DNA from: Sphingomonas gilva
GTDB lineage: Bacteria > Pseudomonadota > Alphaproteobacteria > Sphingomonadales > Sphingomonadaceae
Assembly: GCF_003515075.1 (NCBI RefSeq)
Contig: NZ_QWLV01000002.1
Span: forward strand, 372,001 to 436,000
Reading direction: 5' to 3'
Length of the DNA: 64,000 bases
The notes beneath the pieces are model-generated. The model made no database searches. It saw only the letters and a list, made by a program, of their open reading frames with translations, and was not told where the DNA came from. Shown here one piece after another: positions 8,301 to 17,594 of the stretch; positions within the stretch are counted from its first letter, which is position 1, and every line of letters starts with the position of its first letter. Position numbers and translations under genes: made by a program.

Positions 8301-11300
8301 TCAGAACCCGAACTGGAAGGACACGCGCGCGGCGAGCGCGACATGGTCCTGTTGTTCCTCGGCGCTCACCTCGCCGCCCAGGATATAGGTCGAATCGCCG
8401 CCGAGCAGGCGCAGCCGCCCGGTGAAACCGCTGGTCCGCTCCTCGGGCACCAGGATGAACGGATCGCCGTCGGCGAAGCGCGCTGTGGTCGCGCCCAGCT
8501 CGCCCCCGACGATCTCGCGCCGGCCGCCTTCGGCCTCCAGCCGGAAGAAGCCGCCGCCCGGTTCGGTTCCGCCGAAATCATAGCCCACCGTCAGGGCGGC
8601 AGACACCGCCGCCTCGTCGCTGGTGCGCTCGTCAACGGTCAGGTTGAACGCGTCGCCGCCGCCGGTTTCGGTGTAGCCGTCTTCCTTCAGCCGGTAATAA
8701 TCGAACGCCACCGCCGGGCGCAGCGACAGCCGCTTGCCCGCGCGCAGCTCATAGGAGAGGCCGCCGCCCGCCGACATCAGCGTGCCGTTCCACGCGCCGT
8801 TGGCCTGACGCGTCACTGCGTCGCCGCCCAGGCTGGCGACGAAGTTGCGCTGCTCGTCGAAATCGATCCGGGCATAGGAGCCGCGAACCCAGGCGTTGGC
8901 GCCGCCGAACGACCCGCGCCAGTGCACCGCGCCTTCATATTGGCCGGTCTTCACCGTGTTGTCGTTGTCGCCATGATCGTCGTTGCCCGCCAGATAGGCG
9001 ATCGACGCGCCCAGCTTGCCGACGCCGCCCAGGTCGAGTTCGGCGCCGCCCGACGCGCCCCAGCCGTTGACGTCGTAGGAGGCGGTGTCGCCCAGGCTCT
9101 TGGAAGAGCCCCAGGCCACCTGCTGAACCCAGAAGCTCAAGCCTCCGCCGGCATCGGCGATCGGCATGCGCGGATCGGCCAGGATGCGCGTCACCGCGCG
9201 CGATCCGGCGGTGACCGTCTCGAACGCGCCGCCGGCATGGTCGGGCAGCATCTGCGAGAGCACCGCCTGCAGCGACTGGCTGTCGGCCACCGCCAGATAG
9301 ATATCGGCGATCTGCTCGTCCGAATCGAGCGCGGCGAACACCGCGTCCCAGGCGCTCGCCTGCGATCGGTTGAGGCCGAGCTCGCCCGCATCCTTGCGGT
9401 CGACCGTCAGCGCGACGGTATTGGCGGTGTCGTCGGTGGTCAGATCGGCGTCGAAGATGAACGGCAGCACGGTTTCCGCCAGGCCGAGATTGCTCCCGCC
9501 GACCACATCGCCCGCGCGGATGATGGTGTAGGTGCCCTCCGCCCCGCTGACATTGGCGAAGTGGACGATCAGCCGCGAATCCTGCGCGAAGGTCGCCGCG
9601 CCGGCGACGTCGTACAGCGTGTTCGTCCCCGCTTCGGCGTCGATGCTGACGCCGATCGTGCCGCCGCTGCCGACCGAAAGCGAGCCCAGCGCGACCGCGC
9701 CGCCATTGGAAACGTCCAGCGTCCCGCTGCCGACATTCACCGCCAGCCCGCCGCCGCCGGTGATCGATCCGGCGAAACGCGCGGTGCCCGACAGGGTCAG
9801 GCTGTCCGCCCCGCCGCCGAAATCGGCGTTGCCGGCGAACACGGACGTTCCGCCTAGCGTCATCGTGTCGGCACTCGCGCCGAAGGCCGCATTGCCCGCC
9901 CAGACGGCGTCGCCGGTCATCGCCAGGCGGTTGGCCCCGGCGCCGAAGGTCGCATTGCCCCGCATGCTGCCATCGGCGATCTCGACCAGATCGGCGCCGC
10001 CGCCCAGCTTGATGTCGCCGACGATCGCGCCGGCCGACTTGCCTTCCGCGGCGACCGGCTGGCGGATGGTGACGCCGCCGGTCGACGCCGAAAGGTCGAT
10101 GGCCACGCCCTTCCCCGCGGCTGCGCCGGTCGCTTCGATGATCCCGGCATTTTCGACCAGGGTGACGGTGCCCGCGCGATCGATGATGGCGATGCCGGTC
10201 GCCTCGCCCGATCCGCGCGCACGGATGCTGCCGGTGTTGCGGATGGTCTGGACGTTGGCGCCCGCATCGATCGCGATGCCGGTGGAGACGTCCGCCGCCT
10301 CTGCGCCGCCCTGCGCGACGACGTTGCCGCCGACCCGGATCTCCGCCACGTTGGCGCCCGCGCCCAGGCGGACCGCGGTCGCGTTGGCGGCGTTCGACGC
10401 CGCGCCGACATTGCCGTTCAGCGTCATGCCGCCGGCGATGGTCACGTCGCCGCCCTGGCCGCCGATGACGAGGCCGTTGCCCGCGACATCCTTGTACACG
10501 CCGTCGCCGGTGACCGTGCCGGCCATCACCAGCCCATGGCCGTTGGCGTTGCCCGCCACCGCGCCGATGGTGATGTCTTCCGCGCCGCCGATCTGCACCG
10601 CCGGCGCCGCGCCGAAGGAGTTGACCAGCGCCGATCCCTCGGTCGCGTCGGGCAGGCCGTCATCATCCTCGTCGGTGTCGTCGGCGTTCGAATCGGCCGG
10701 CGGCACGGCGAAGACGATCCCGCCCGCGACATTGCCGGTGATGCGCAGGGCGGGCCCGCCCTGCAGCAGGTCGTCAGCATCGAGCTTGCTGGTGTCAGAC
10801 GGCGGCGTGGTGCTGCGATAGCCCGTCGCGCCGATATTGCCCTGGATCACCAGCTGTCCGCCGATGTCGCCGTCCATCGCCGCGCCGACGCTGTTCGCAC
10901 CCTTCGCGCCGACCGCGCCCGCCAGGCGAACATTGCCCGAGATGTCCCCCGCCCGCACGCCGAACGAATTGTCGCCCGTCGCGATGATAGTGCCGCCGGT
11001 GGTCAGCTTGCCGGTCAGCGGCCCGTCGAGCGCGATGCCCGCAGAGTTGTTGCCCTCGATGGTGATCGTGCCGGTGCTCGAGACGTCCCCGGTGAACGCG
11101 CCGGCGGTGCGGATGCCGAAGCGGCCCGATCCTTGCGCGAAGGTGCCGTCGATATCGCCGTCGCTGTCGGTGTCGGTCGGCGTGTAATTCTCGTCGAGGG
11201 TGATCGTGCCGGTGTTGGTGATCGATCCGGTGCGCCCCGCCTGGGCGAGGATGCCGGTCGAGTTGTTCGCGCCCGTGATCTGGACGGTGCCGGCGTTGCT

Positions 11301-11495
11301 GACCGTGTTGTCGCTGTCGATGGTGACGGCGGTGCCCGTCGTCGGCTTGACCGAACCGGTGCTGGTGATCGTCAGATTCTGGCCGGCGGTGGTGACCGGC
11401 GTCGTCCGCGCATCGGTGATCTGGGTTTGCGCCATCGCGGGCGCGGCGAACAGCAGGGACGAGCTCAGACAGGTGGTGGCAAGCAGACGACGCAT
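8301..11495 (-). CDS. Autotransporter domain-containing outer membrane protein
   Basis: 1064 residues, type Va secretion layout. Residues 1-22 are a signal peptide (ends APAMAQ). The passenger (about 23-770) is a Gly/Ala/Asn/Thr-rich beta-helix with repeats such as GTVTGDG and GGGADSLTLSGTA. Two Asp-rich inserts, DTDSDGDIDG near residue 107 and DSNADDTDEDDDGLPDATEG near 270, look like calcium-binding loops of the thrombospondin-3 or EF-hand kind. The last 280 residues form the autotransporter beta-barrel, beginning near LSFWVQQVAWG and ending in ARVSFQFGF with the terminal aromatic residue needed for BAM insertion. Substrate or adhesin partner unknown. Confidence 0.88.
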   Translation of the reverse strand: MRRLLATTCLSSSLLFAAPAMAQTQITDARTTPVTTAGQNLTITSTGSVKPTTGTAVTIDSDNTVSNAGTVQITGANNSTGILAQAGRTGSITNTGTITLDENYTPTDTDSDGDIDGTFAQGSGRFGIRTAGAFTGDVSSTGTITIEGNNSAGIALDGPLTGKLTTGGTIIATGDNSFGVRAGDISGNVRLAGAVGAKGANSVGAAMDGDIGGQLVIQGNIGATGYRSTTPPSDTSKLDADDLLQGGPALRITGNVAGGIVFAVPPADSNADDTDEDDDGLPDATEGSALVNSFGAAPAVQIGGAEDITIGAVAGNANGHGLVMAGTVTGDGVYKDVAGNGLVIGGQGGDVTIAGGMTLNGNVGAASNAANATAVRLGAGANVAEIRVGGNVVAQGGAEAADVSTGIAIDAGANVQTIRNTGSIRARGSGEATGIAIIDRAGTVTLVENAGIIEATGAAAGKGVAIDLSASTGGVTIRQPVAAEGKSAGAIVGDIKLGGGADLVEIADGSMRGNATFGAGANRLAMTGDAVWAGNAAFGASADTMTLGGTSVFAGNADFGGGADSLTLSGTARFAGSITGGGGLAVNVGSGTLDVSNGGAVALGSLSVGSGGTIGVSIDAEAGTNTLYDVAGAATFAQDSRLIVHFANVSGAEGTYTIIRAGDVVGGSNLGLAETVLPFIFDADLTTDDTANTVALTVDRKDAGELGLNRSQASAWDAVFAALDSDEQIADIYLAVADSQSLQAVLSQMLPDHAGGAFETVTAGSRAVTRILADPRMPIADAGGGLSFWVQQVAWGSSKSLGDTASYDVNGWGASGGAELDLGGVGKLGASIAYLAGNDDHGDNDNTVKTGQYEGAVHWRGSFGGANAWVRGSYARIDFDEQRNFVASLGGDAVTRQANGAWNGTLMSAGGGLSYELRAGKRLSLRPAVAFDYYRLKEDGYTETGGGDAFNLTVDERTSDEAAVSAALTVGYDFGGTEPGGGFFRLEAEGGRREIVGGELGATTARFADGDPFILVPEERTSGFTGRLRLLGGDSTYILGGEVSAEEQQDHVALAARVSFQFGF

Positions 11496-11772
11496 CGATC
11501 GAGACCCTCTTCATACGCGGGAGGGCGCGCGCGCTTCCTCCCCCCATGCGGCCATGACGGAACCGCTCGCGCGACGCCTTGGCATGCACGGCGACTTTTT
11601 TCCATCCTATCCGCGCACGTGCGGAGCGCGAACGAACGGCGCGTGATCGATCTTCCCGGACAAATTATCCAATTGGGTAAAATATAACGTTTGCAATGTA
11701 GGAAATCGAAGAGCAGTTCCTCTTTTGTTCCGATTCGCCTCTGCGAGTCGGCTGGCAAAAGGAGACGCCCGA

Positions 11773-11994
11773 ATGCGCAGATTTCCCCTCATCTTGCCGG
11801 CGCTGATCGCCGCCGCTCCTGCGGCCGCGACCGAAGCCGTCACCTATAGCTATGACGCCAGAGGGCGGCTGATCGAGGTCGAACGCAGCGGCACGGTCAA
11901 CGACGGCGTAACCACGAGCTACGCGTTCGACGACGCCGATAACCGTGTAACCAAGACGGTTACTGGATCGACCAACCCGCCCGAAACGCCCTGA
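11773..11994 (+). CDS. Small exported single-YD-repeat protein
   Basis: 73 residues. MRRFPLILPALIAAAPAAAT is a signal peptide; the rest is essentially one RHS/YD repeat (VTYSYDARGRLIEVERSG, then TSYAFDDADNRVTK). An AAAAGGAGA ribosome site lies nine bases before the ATG. It precedes the long RHS gene by 53 bases in the same direction, so the two are probably co-transcribed. It may be a truncated RHS copy or a small accessory that caps or assists the RHS shell; the second idea is inference. The upstream in-frame start at 11725 is rejected because it precedes the ribosome site. Confidence 0.7.
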   Translation: MRRFPLILPALIAAAPAAATEAVTYSYDARGRLIEVERSGTVNDGVTTSYAFDDADNRVTKTVTGSTNPPETP

Positions 11995-12047
11995 GCGCCG
12001 GCGCCGAGCCCCACGCCCTGAAATCAACCGACATCCGGAGACCCATC

Positions 12048-14582
12048 ATGACCGCATCCCCGATGCGGGCAGCGCTCGTCTGCGCGCTGCTCGCCACCTC
12101 CGCCCTTTCCGCGCCCGCTTTCGGGCAGACAGGTCCCGCACCCTATCTTAATGTCGACGGCAATGGTGTCGACCTGACCGACGGCTCATTCAAGTTCAGC
12201 CTGCTCGAAGGATCGATCGGCGCGGGACCAGGGGAAATGCAGCTGATCTCGTATGAGGACGGCCAAAGCAATTGGCCGTCCTTCTACATTACCCAGAACA
12301 AATCCGGCTCGACCTACACGATAGTGGTCCGACTGGGCGAGACCTTTGACAAGTTCGCTGGAACGGGAACCAGCCTGACCTCTTCCTATGCCACCGGCGC
12401 GACATTGTCGTTCTCGCCCGGCGGAACTTACGTTTACCGCTATCCTGACGGAACGGAGATCAAGTTCGCCAACTTGTTTTTGAGCGCCGGCCCCTCGAAC
12501 ATGTGCAGCACCTACACGCAAACCGACTGCCAGGTGCTGGCATCCTCGATCTCGCGCGGCGACGGGCTGACTATCGACTACACATGGACGATGAACCGCA
12601 ATTGCGAGCCAATAAAAGGCGGCAACTGCACCTTCGCGCGGCGGCTGTCGAAAGTCGCGAACAATGCCGGCTACGCGATCGAGTTCAGCTTCGTCGGCAA
12701 CAGCGTGCCGTATCGGACCAACCCGCCGCCCAACTGGTTCCAACGCGCCTCTGCAAGGTTCATCAATGCGAATGCCGGCACCGCGCCATGGCCGACCGTT
12801 ACCTACGCCTATCCGTCCTCAACGGTCCGCATCGTGACGACGCCTGGCGGGAAAGTGTGGCGCATGACCAGCGGGTCGGGAGGGCTCGTCGGCATCAAGC
12901 GGCCGGGCGCGACCAGCGATACGACGACAATCAGCTACGGAGCGCACGGCGTCAGCTCGGTGACGCGAGACGGCGTGACGACAAGCTACGACCGCACCCT
13001 TTCGGGCAGCACCGCCACGATGGTGGTGACCGACGCCTTGTCGAACCAGACGACCATAGTCTCGGACATGACGAAATACCGCCCCATCGCGATCACCGAT
13101 CCGTTGGGCGAGACGACCAGCTACACCTATGACGGCCTCGGGCGGCTGACCGAAGCGACCGCGCCGGAAGGCAACAAGATCCAGTACGCCTACGATGCTC
13201 GCGGCAACGTGACCACCGCCACGTTCAAGGCCAAGCCCGGCACGGGTGAGGCCGACATCGTGACGACGGCGGGGTTCGATGCCACCTGCGCCAATGTCCT
13301 CACCTGCAACAGCCCCAACTGGACCAAGGATGCGAAGGCCGCGCAGACCGATTACACCTATGATCCGGCGACAGGCCAACTGCTGGCGGTGACCTTGCCC
13401 GCGCCGACCACGGGCGCCACCCGGCCGCAGATCCGGTACGGCTACACGGCGGTCGCGGGTATTTCGATGCCGACGAGCGTGTCGCAGTGCCGGATCGGCG
13501 AGAGCTGCGCCGGCACCGCCGACGAGGTGAAGACGATGATCGGCTACAACACGAACGCCTTGCCCGCCAGCGTCAGCTCGGGTGCGGGCGACGGCAGCCT
13601 GACCGCGACCACGGCGCTGACCTACGATCCGATCGGCAATCTGCTGACGACCGACGGGCCGCTTGCGGGAACCGCCGACACCACGACACTGCGCTGGTCG
13701 CCCGATCGCGAGCAGGTCGGGGCGATCTCGCCCGATCCTGACGGCGGTGGCTTTCTGAAGCGTCGCGCCGTCCGGACGACCTACAATGGCGATGGCCAGG
13801 CGACGTTGGTCGAGACCGGGACGGTCGCCGGCACGACCGACATCGACTGGGCGACATTCGTGTCGCTCGAGCAGGCGAACGCGACCTATGACGCCGATGC
13901 CCGCCTGGTGAAGGACGCGCTCACCGCGAGCGGGGCGACCTGGCGGGTCCGCCAGTATGGCTACGACGCCCTGGGGCGTCTCGACTGCACCGCGCTCAGG
14001 ATGAACGGCGCGGCGTGGGTGTCGCTGCCGTCGTCGGCCTGCACGCTCGGGGCGGCGGGCAGCGCCGGGCCGGATCGCATCGTCAAGACGAGCTATGATG
14101 AGCTGGGCCGGGTGTCGAAGGTACAGAGCGCGTTCGGCACCGCCGACCAATCCGATGATATGACCGCCGCCTACAGCGACAACGGGATGTTGCTTACGCT
14201 CACCGACGCGGAGGCCAACCGCACCACCTATGAATATGACGGCCACGACCGGCTGGCGAAGACGCGCATGCCGTTGCCGGCCCAGGGATCGAACGACAGC
14301 AGCGCGACCGATTACGAGCAACTGCTCCATGACGCGAGCGGCAACGTCACGACGCGGCGGCTGCGCGGCTATGACGGCGATCCGACGCAGGCGATCGGCT
14401 ACACCTACGACGCGCTCGACCGCCTCACCGCGAAGGACCTGCCTGGGGGCGAGCCGGATGTCGCTTATACCTATGACCTGCTCGGCCGGCTGACCGGCGC
14501 AAGCCGACCGGCAACGCCCTCGCCTTCACCTATGACGCGCTCGGCCGCCCCCTCACCCAGGCGGGCCCGCTGGGGACGATGA
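12048..14582 (+). CDS. Exported RHS repeat protein, N-terminal part (frameshifted)
   Basis: First 844 residues of a long RHS protein. Residues 1-26 are a Sec signal peptide (ending APAFGQ). A unique N-terminal domain (27-260) is followed by YD repeats from about residue 340 (TSYTYDGLGRLTEATAPEG, IQYAYDARGN and further). The reading frame leaves the RHS pattern near 14505: codons after LLGRLTGASR give a nonsense tail PATPSPSPMTRS..., whereas one frame over the sequence continues TGNALAFTYDALGRPLTQ. One missing base around 14505-14510 explains it. The intact gene would span 12048-16096, about 1349 residues. Either the gene is truly broken, phase-variable, or the assembly has an indel. Confidence 0.85.
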   Translation: MTASPMRAALVCALLATSALSAPAFGQTGPAPYLNVDGNGVDLTDGSFKFSLLEGSIGAGPGEMQLISYEDGQSNWPSFYITQNKSGSTYTIVVRLGETFDKFAGTGTSLTSSYATGATLSFSPGGTYVYRYPDGTEIKFANLFLSAGPSNMCSTYTQTDCQVLASSISRGDGLTIDYTWTMNRNCEPIKGGNCTFARRLSKVANNAGYAIEFSFVGNSVPYRTNPPPNWFQRASARFINANAGTAPWPTVTYAYPSSTVRIVTTPGGKVWRMTSGSGGLVGIKRPGATSDTTTISYGAHGVSSVTRDGVTTSYDRTLSGSTATMVVTDALSNQTTIVSDMTKYRPIAITDPLGETTSYTYDGLGRLTEATAPEGNKIQYAYDARGNVTTATFKAKPGTGEADIVTTAGFDATCANVLTCNSPNWTKDAKAAQTDYTYDPATGQLLAVTLPAPTTGATRPQIRYGYTAVAGISMPTSVSQCRIGESCAGTADEVKTMIGYNTNALPASVSSGAGDGSLTATTALTYDPIGNLLTTDGPLAGTADTTTLRWSPDREQVGAISPDPDGGGFLKRRAVRTTYNGDGQATLVETGTVAGTTDIDWATFVSLEQANATYDADARLVKDALTASGATWRVRQYGYDALGRLDCTALRMNGAAWVSLPSSACTLGAAGSAGPDRIVKTSYDELGRVSKVQSAFGTADQSDDMTAAYSDNGMLLTLTDAEANRTTYEYDGHDRLAKTRMPLPAQGSNDSSATDYEQLLHDASGNVTTRRLRGYDGDPTQAIGYTYDALDRLTAKDLPGGEPDVAYTYDLLGRLTGASRPATPSPSPMTRSAAPSPRRARWGR

Positions 14583-16096
14583 GCTACCAGTACGACCTCG
14601 CCGGCCGGCGGACGCGGCTGACCTGGCCCGATGCGTTCCATGTCACCTATGATCATCTGGTGACCGGAGAGGTGACACACATCCGCGAGAACGGCGCGGC
14701 GAGCGGGATCGGCGTGCTCGCCACCTACGCCTATGACGACCGGGGCGGCCGTGTGAGCCTCACCCGCGGCAACGGGACGGTGACGAGCTACGCCCATGAC
14801 GATGCGTCGCGGCTCTCCAGCCTAACCCAGGACCTGTCGGGCACGGTACATGACCTGACGCTCGCGTTCAGCTACAATCCGGCCTCGCAGATCGTCACCA
14901 GCACGCGCGGCAACGACCTCTATGCCTGGACCGGGCACGGCAACGTCACGCGGGGTTACACCGTCAACGGCTTGAACCAGCTGACGGCGGCGGGGAGCAC
15001 CAGCCTCACCCACGACGCGCGCGGCAACATCAGCGGCATGGGCGCGGCGAGCTACGGCTACTCGAGCGAAAACATGCTGACCTCGGGGCCGGGAACCACC
15101 CTCACCTACGACCCGCTGCTCCGGCTCTACCAGATGTTGGGGACGGCGGCGGTGCGGTTCCAGTACGACGGACTGGCGATGATCGGCGAGTACGACGCGT
15201 CCGGCGCACTGACCAAGCGCTACGTCCACGGCCCCGGCACGGACGAGCCGCTGGTCGAATATGCCGGCAGCGGCACCGCCAGCCGCACCTGGCTCCACGC
15301 CGACGAGCGCGGCTCGATCATCGCCCGCAGCGATGCGAGCGGCGCAATCACCGCGATCAACGCCTACGACGAGTATGGCATCCCCGCCGCCACCAACACC
15401 GGCCGCCACCAGTATACCGGCCAGGCCTGGCTACCCGAGCTCGGCAAATACCACTACAAGGCCCGCATGTACGCCCCCACCCTCGGCCGGTTCATGCAGA
15501 CCGACCCGATCGGCTACGCGGCGGGGATGAACCTCTACGCCTATGTCAAAGGCGATCCGGTCAACTTCACCGATCCGCTCGGGCTGCAAGCACTTCCAAG
15601 CAATCCGCCGCCCGTTGAACCGGGCATCGTGGTTATCGGACATCGACAGAATGGTGTCGCTCCAAGCGCAGTACAGGAGGTTTGCAGGAAGACACCGAAA
15701 GCCACCTTAGCGCCCGTATGGTGTGGTAGCGCCGGCACCACGCAAACCTTACCGCAAAATAATGCTCACCGGCCAGTGGACATTACGGAAACCGAAGATC
15801 GGACGAAGCGACTTATTACAAGATTTAATCAATTGAAGAAAGAGATACAGAGATGTCCCGGTGCTGCGGCATCCGCAGCCTGCAGGCCTTTGTGGGATGA
15901 ATATGAGCAGATTTCCCGGAGTCCCGAAATTCAGCGTATTCGTGACAATAACTACGATAGATTTGCTGCGGCAATGACCTATTTGATAACAGGATCAGTT
16001 GCAGCCGCAAGTGGCCCTATTGCGTTAGCCGGCTGGGCGTTGGGTGCGACAGGGGAAGCTGTCACAGAGTGTTTTTTCAGTCAGTGCACGAGGTGA
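14579..16096 (+). CDS. RHS repeat protein, C-terminal part with core domain and variable tip
   Basis: Continues the preceding gene in the other frame. It contains further YD repeats, then the RHS-associated core: GTDEPLVEYAGSG, RYQYTGQAW-like HQYTGQAWLPELGKYHYKAR, LGRFMQTDPIGYAAGMNLY and the boundary motif GDPVNFTDPLGLQ near residue 335. After that a linker (ALPSNPPPVEPGIVVIGHRQ) leads into a tip of about 120 residues unlike the shell, less GC-rich, with a hydrophobic run (AMTYLITGSVAAASGPIALAG) near its end. The tip is the expected toxin position; no known toxin motif is seen. An ATG at 14579 exists but lacks a ribosome site, so independent translation is doubtful. Confidence 0.82.
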   Translation: MSYQYDLAGRRTRLTWPDAFHVTYDHLVTGEVTHIRENGAASGIGVLATYAYDDRGGRVSLTRGNGTVTSYAHDDASRLSSLTQDLSGTVHDLTLAFSYNPASQIVTSTRGNDLYAWTGHGNVTRGYTVNGLNQLTAAGSTSLTHDARGNISGMGAASYGYSSENMLTSGPGTTLTYDPLLRLYQMLGTAAVRFQYDGLAMIGEYDASGALTKRYVHGPGTDEPLVEYAGSGTASRTWLHADERGSIIARSDASGAITAINAYDEYGIPAATNTGRHQYTGQAWLPELGKYHYKARMYAPTLGRFMQTDPIGYAAGMNLYAYVKGDPVNFTDPLGLQALPSNPPPVEPGIVVIGHRQNGVAPSAVQEVCRKTPKATLAPVWCGSAGTTQTLPQNNAHRPVDITETEDRTKRLITRFNQLKKEIQRCPGAAASAACRPLWDEYEQISRSPEIQRIRDNNYDRFAAAMTYLITGSVAAASGPIALAGWALGATGEAVTECFFSQCTR

Positions 16097-16100
16097 TTTT

Positions 16101-16337
16101 ATGAGAAGCTACGTTATTTTTGTCATTTTTGCTTATGCCATATCCTTTTTATCCCTCGGCTTTTCGATTTACAGTGTCCTATCTGGAAAATCTTCAGTTC
16201 CTTTTATCTATAATACATTTCATATATTAACTGCTTGCTTAGCGATATACAGCATGGGAAAGTTGAAAACATTGCCCAGTAGTTCAAGGATGAGCTTGAA
16301 GTCAATTTCCGATAAATCCGGGGATACGAAAATCTAG
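16101..16337 (+). CDS. Small two-helix membrane protein, candidate immunity protein
   Basis: 78 residues starting MRSYVIFVIFAYAISFL just four bases after the RHS stop, with GAGGTG eight bases upstream. Two hydrophobic segments are visible (about residues 4-26 and 36-52), followed by a basic/Ser-rich tail. The gene is AT-rich compared with the shell, as polymorphic-toxin immunity genes usually are. A membrane immunity protein would suit a membrane-active tip, and the tip does carry a hydrophobic run. Immunity function is inferred from position and composition only. Confidence 0.6.
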   Translation: MRSYVIFVIFAYAISFLSLGFSIYSVLSGKSSVPFIYNTFHILTACLAIYSMGKLKTLPSSSRMSLKSISDKSGDTKI

Positions 16338-16387
16338 ATAATGTCCAGAACGAGGAATGCCGGCACAACGAATTCCAAGAGCCCGGA

Positions 16388-16410
16388 AATTCCGCGGACA
16401 TAGCGTAATT
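16388..16410. repeat. Degenerate copy of the accessory-module tail motif
   Basis: AATTCCGCGGACATAGCGTAATT resembles the motif at 18083-18105 (AATTCCGGCGACACAATACC then TAATT) and at 32523-32545. All three lie shortly downstream of an AT-richer accessory gene. This copy has several differences and a shorter spacing. Confidence 0.4.
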
Positions 16411-16420
16411 GAGGTAGGTT

Positions 16421-16598
16421 CATCCTCCTGCTGATACGAAGTTGGCTGTTTAGCCGCTTCGAGGAGGAGGATGGACCCGTGACGCCGTTTTACGACGGAC
16501 TGGATGTTTCAGACAAGAGTACGAACCTTTGCGTTGCTGGCGAGATAGCCTGGCGCGGCGTGTGCGCAATCGATCCGCAGGTTGTGGCCGGCACACTC
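16421..16598 (+). mobile_element. Remnant of an IS110-family element (left end and transposase start)
   Basis: CATCCTCCT (16421-16429) pairs with AGGAGGATG (16465-16473) just before a GTG start. The first 40 codons from 16479 read MTPFYDGLDVSDKSTNLCVA then GEIAWRGVCAIDPQVVAGTL, which matches the start of IS110-type DEDD transposases (GLDVSDKST with the first catalytic Asp). At about 16600 the sequence switches to RHS core DNA. Everything else of the element is gone. The breakpoint is exact and in frame. Confidence 0.7.
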
Positions 16599-17594
16599 CA
16601 GAAGCGCTACGTCCACGGCCCCGGCACGGACGAGCCGCTGGTCGAATATGCCGGCAGCGGCACCGCCAGCCGCACCTGGCTCCACGCCGACGAGCGCGGC
16701 TCGATCATCGCCCGCAGCGACGGAACCGGCGCGGTGACCGCGATCAACGCCTACGACGAGTATGGCATCCCCGCCGCCACCAACACCGGCCGGTTCCAGT
16801 ATACCGGCCAGGCGTGGCTACCCGAGCTCGGCAAATACCATTACAAGGCTCGCATCTACGATCCGAAGCTGGGCCGGTTCATGCAGACCGATCCCATCGG
16901 CTACGGCGCGGGGATGAACCTCTACGCCTATGTATCCGGCGATCCGATCAACTTTACCGATCCGCTGGGGCTGCAGTCCGAACCCGATCCGGTGGGCAAC
17001 ATCTGCGAGGTGTACGCGCCAAATGGCGATTGCCTAGTTACCGGCAAGCGCAAAAGCCCTAGGCCAATCTTCAACTTCGGCGGTTTGTTCGGAGGCGGTG
17101 GCTCGCCAATATCAAGCGGAGCGCTTGCTCCCGGCGGAAGTTTTGTTTTAGCCTCACCTCAAAATCAACTTACACCAGGAACACGAACGCCGCAGAATGC
17201 GCTTGCGGATCGATGCTTGGGAAGAACTACGCCGCTCGGTGGTGCGCAAGCTTACAAAGCTACGGTCGTTCTTGACACGGTGAAGGCAAAATATGCTCAG
17301 CACCAGTCATTATTTCGCGAAGGCGCATCTCGCCCGCAAAGCCACTGGGCGTTAGATTTTGGCCTTGGTGATCTGGAGATCGCTATCGCGAATGCCCGCT
17401 TTCATGGCGCTGCTCCGACTAGCCGTGGAGCAGTAAGGGTTACTTTCGATACTGGCAGGCGTGTTGGATATGATGCTCATAATGGTATGGCTTCAACCGC
17501 CTTCATCACGGTAATATTCACAGCACCGATTGGACGAGACCCCGAAACCGGACTTCCAATCCGAACCTTCCAAACCGCATACCCGGGATGCTAA
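16479..17594 (+). CDS. IS110 transposase start fused to RHS core and toxin tip
   Basis: 371 residues in three parts. Residues 1-40 are the start of an IS110-type transposase. Residues 41-165 repeat the RHS core of the long gene (KRYVHGPGTDEPLVEYAG to GDPINFTDPLGLQ), nearly identical at DNA level to 15216-15590. Residues 166-371 are a different tip: a Gly/Ser-rich linker with GGLFGGGGSPISSG, then a domain containing HWALDFGLGDLEIAIANARF and VRVTFDTGRRVGYDAHNG. The tip resembles secreted nuclease-type polymorphic toxins only in general layout; I cannot name a family. There is no signal peptide. The GTG is preceded by GAGGAGGAGG, so it may be expressed from insertion-element signals. The following gene starts inside its stop. 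Confidence 0.65.
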   Translation: MTPFYDGLDVSDKSTNLCVAGEIAWRGVCAIDPQVVAGTLQKRYVHGPGTDEPLVEYAGSGTASRTWLHADERGSIIARSDGTGAVTAINAYDEYGIPAATNTGRFQYTGQAWLPELGKYHYKARIYDPKLGRFMQTDPIGYGAGMNLYAYVSGDPINFTDPLGLQSEPDPVGNICEVYAPNGDCLVTGKRKSPRPIFNFGGLFGGGGSPISSGALAPGGSFVLASPQNQLTPGTRTPQNALADRCLGRTTPLGGAQAYKATVVLDTVKAKYAQHQSLFREGASRPQSHWALDFGLGDLEIAIANARFHGAAPTSRGAVRVTFDTGRRVGYDAHNGMASTAFITVIFTAPIGRDPETGLPIRTFQTAYPGC

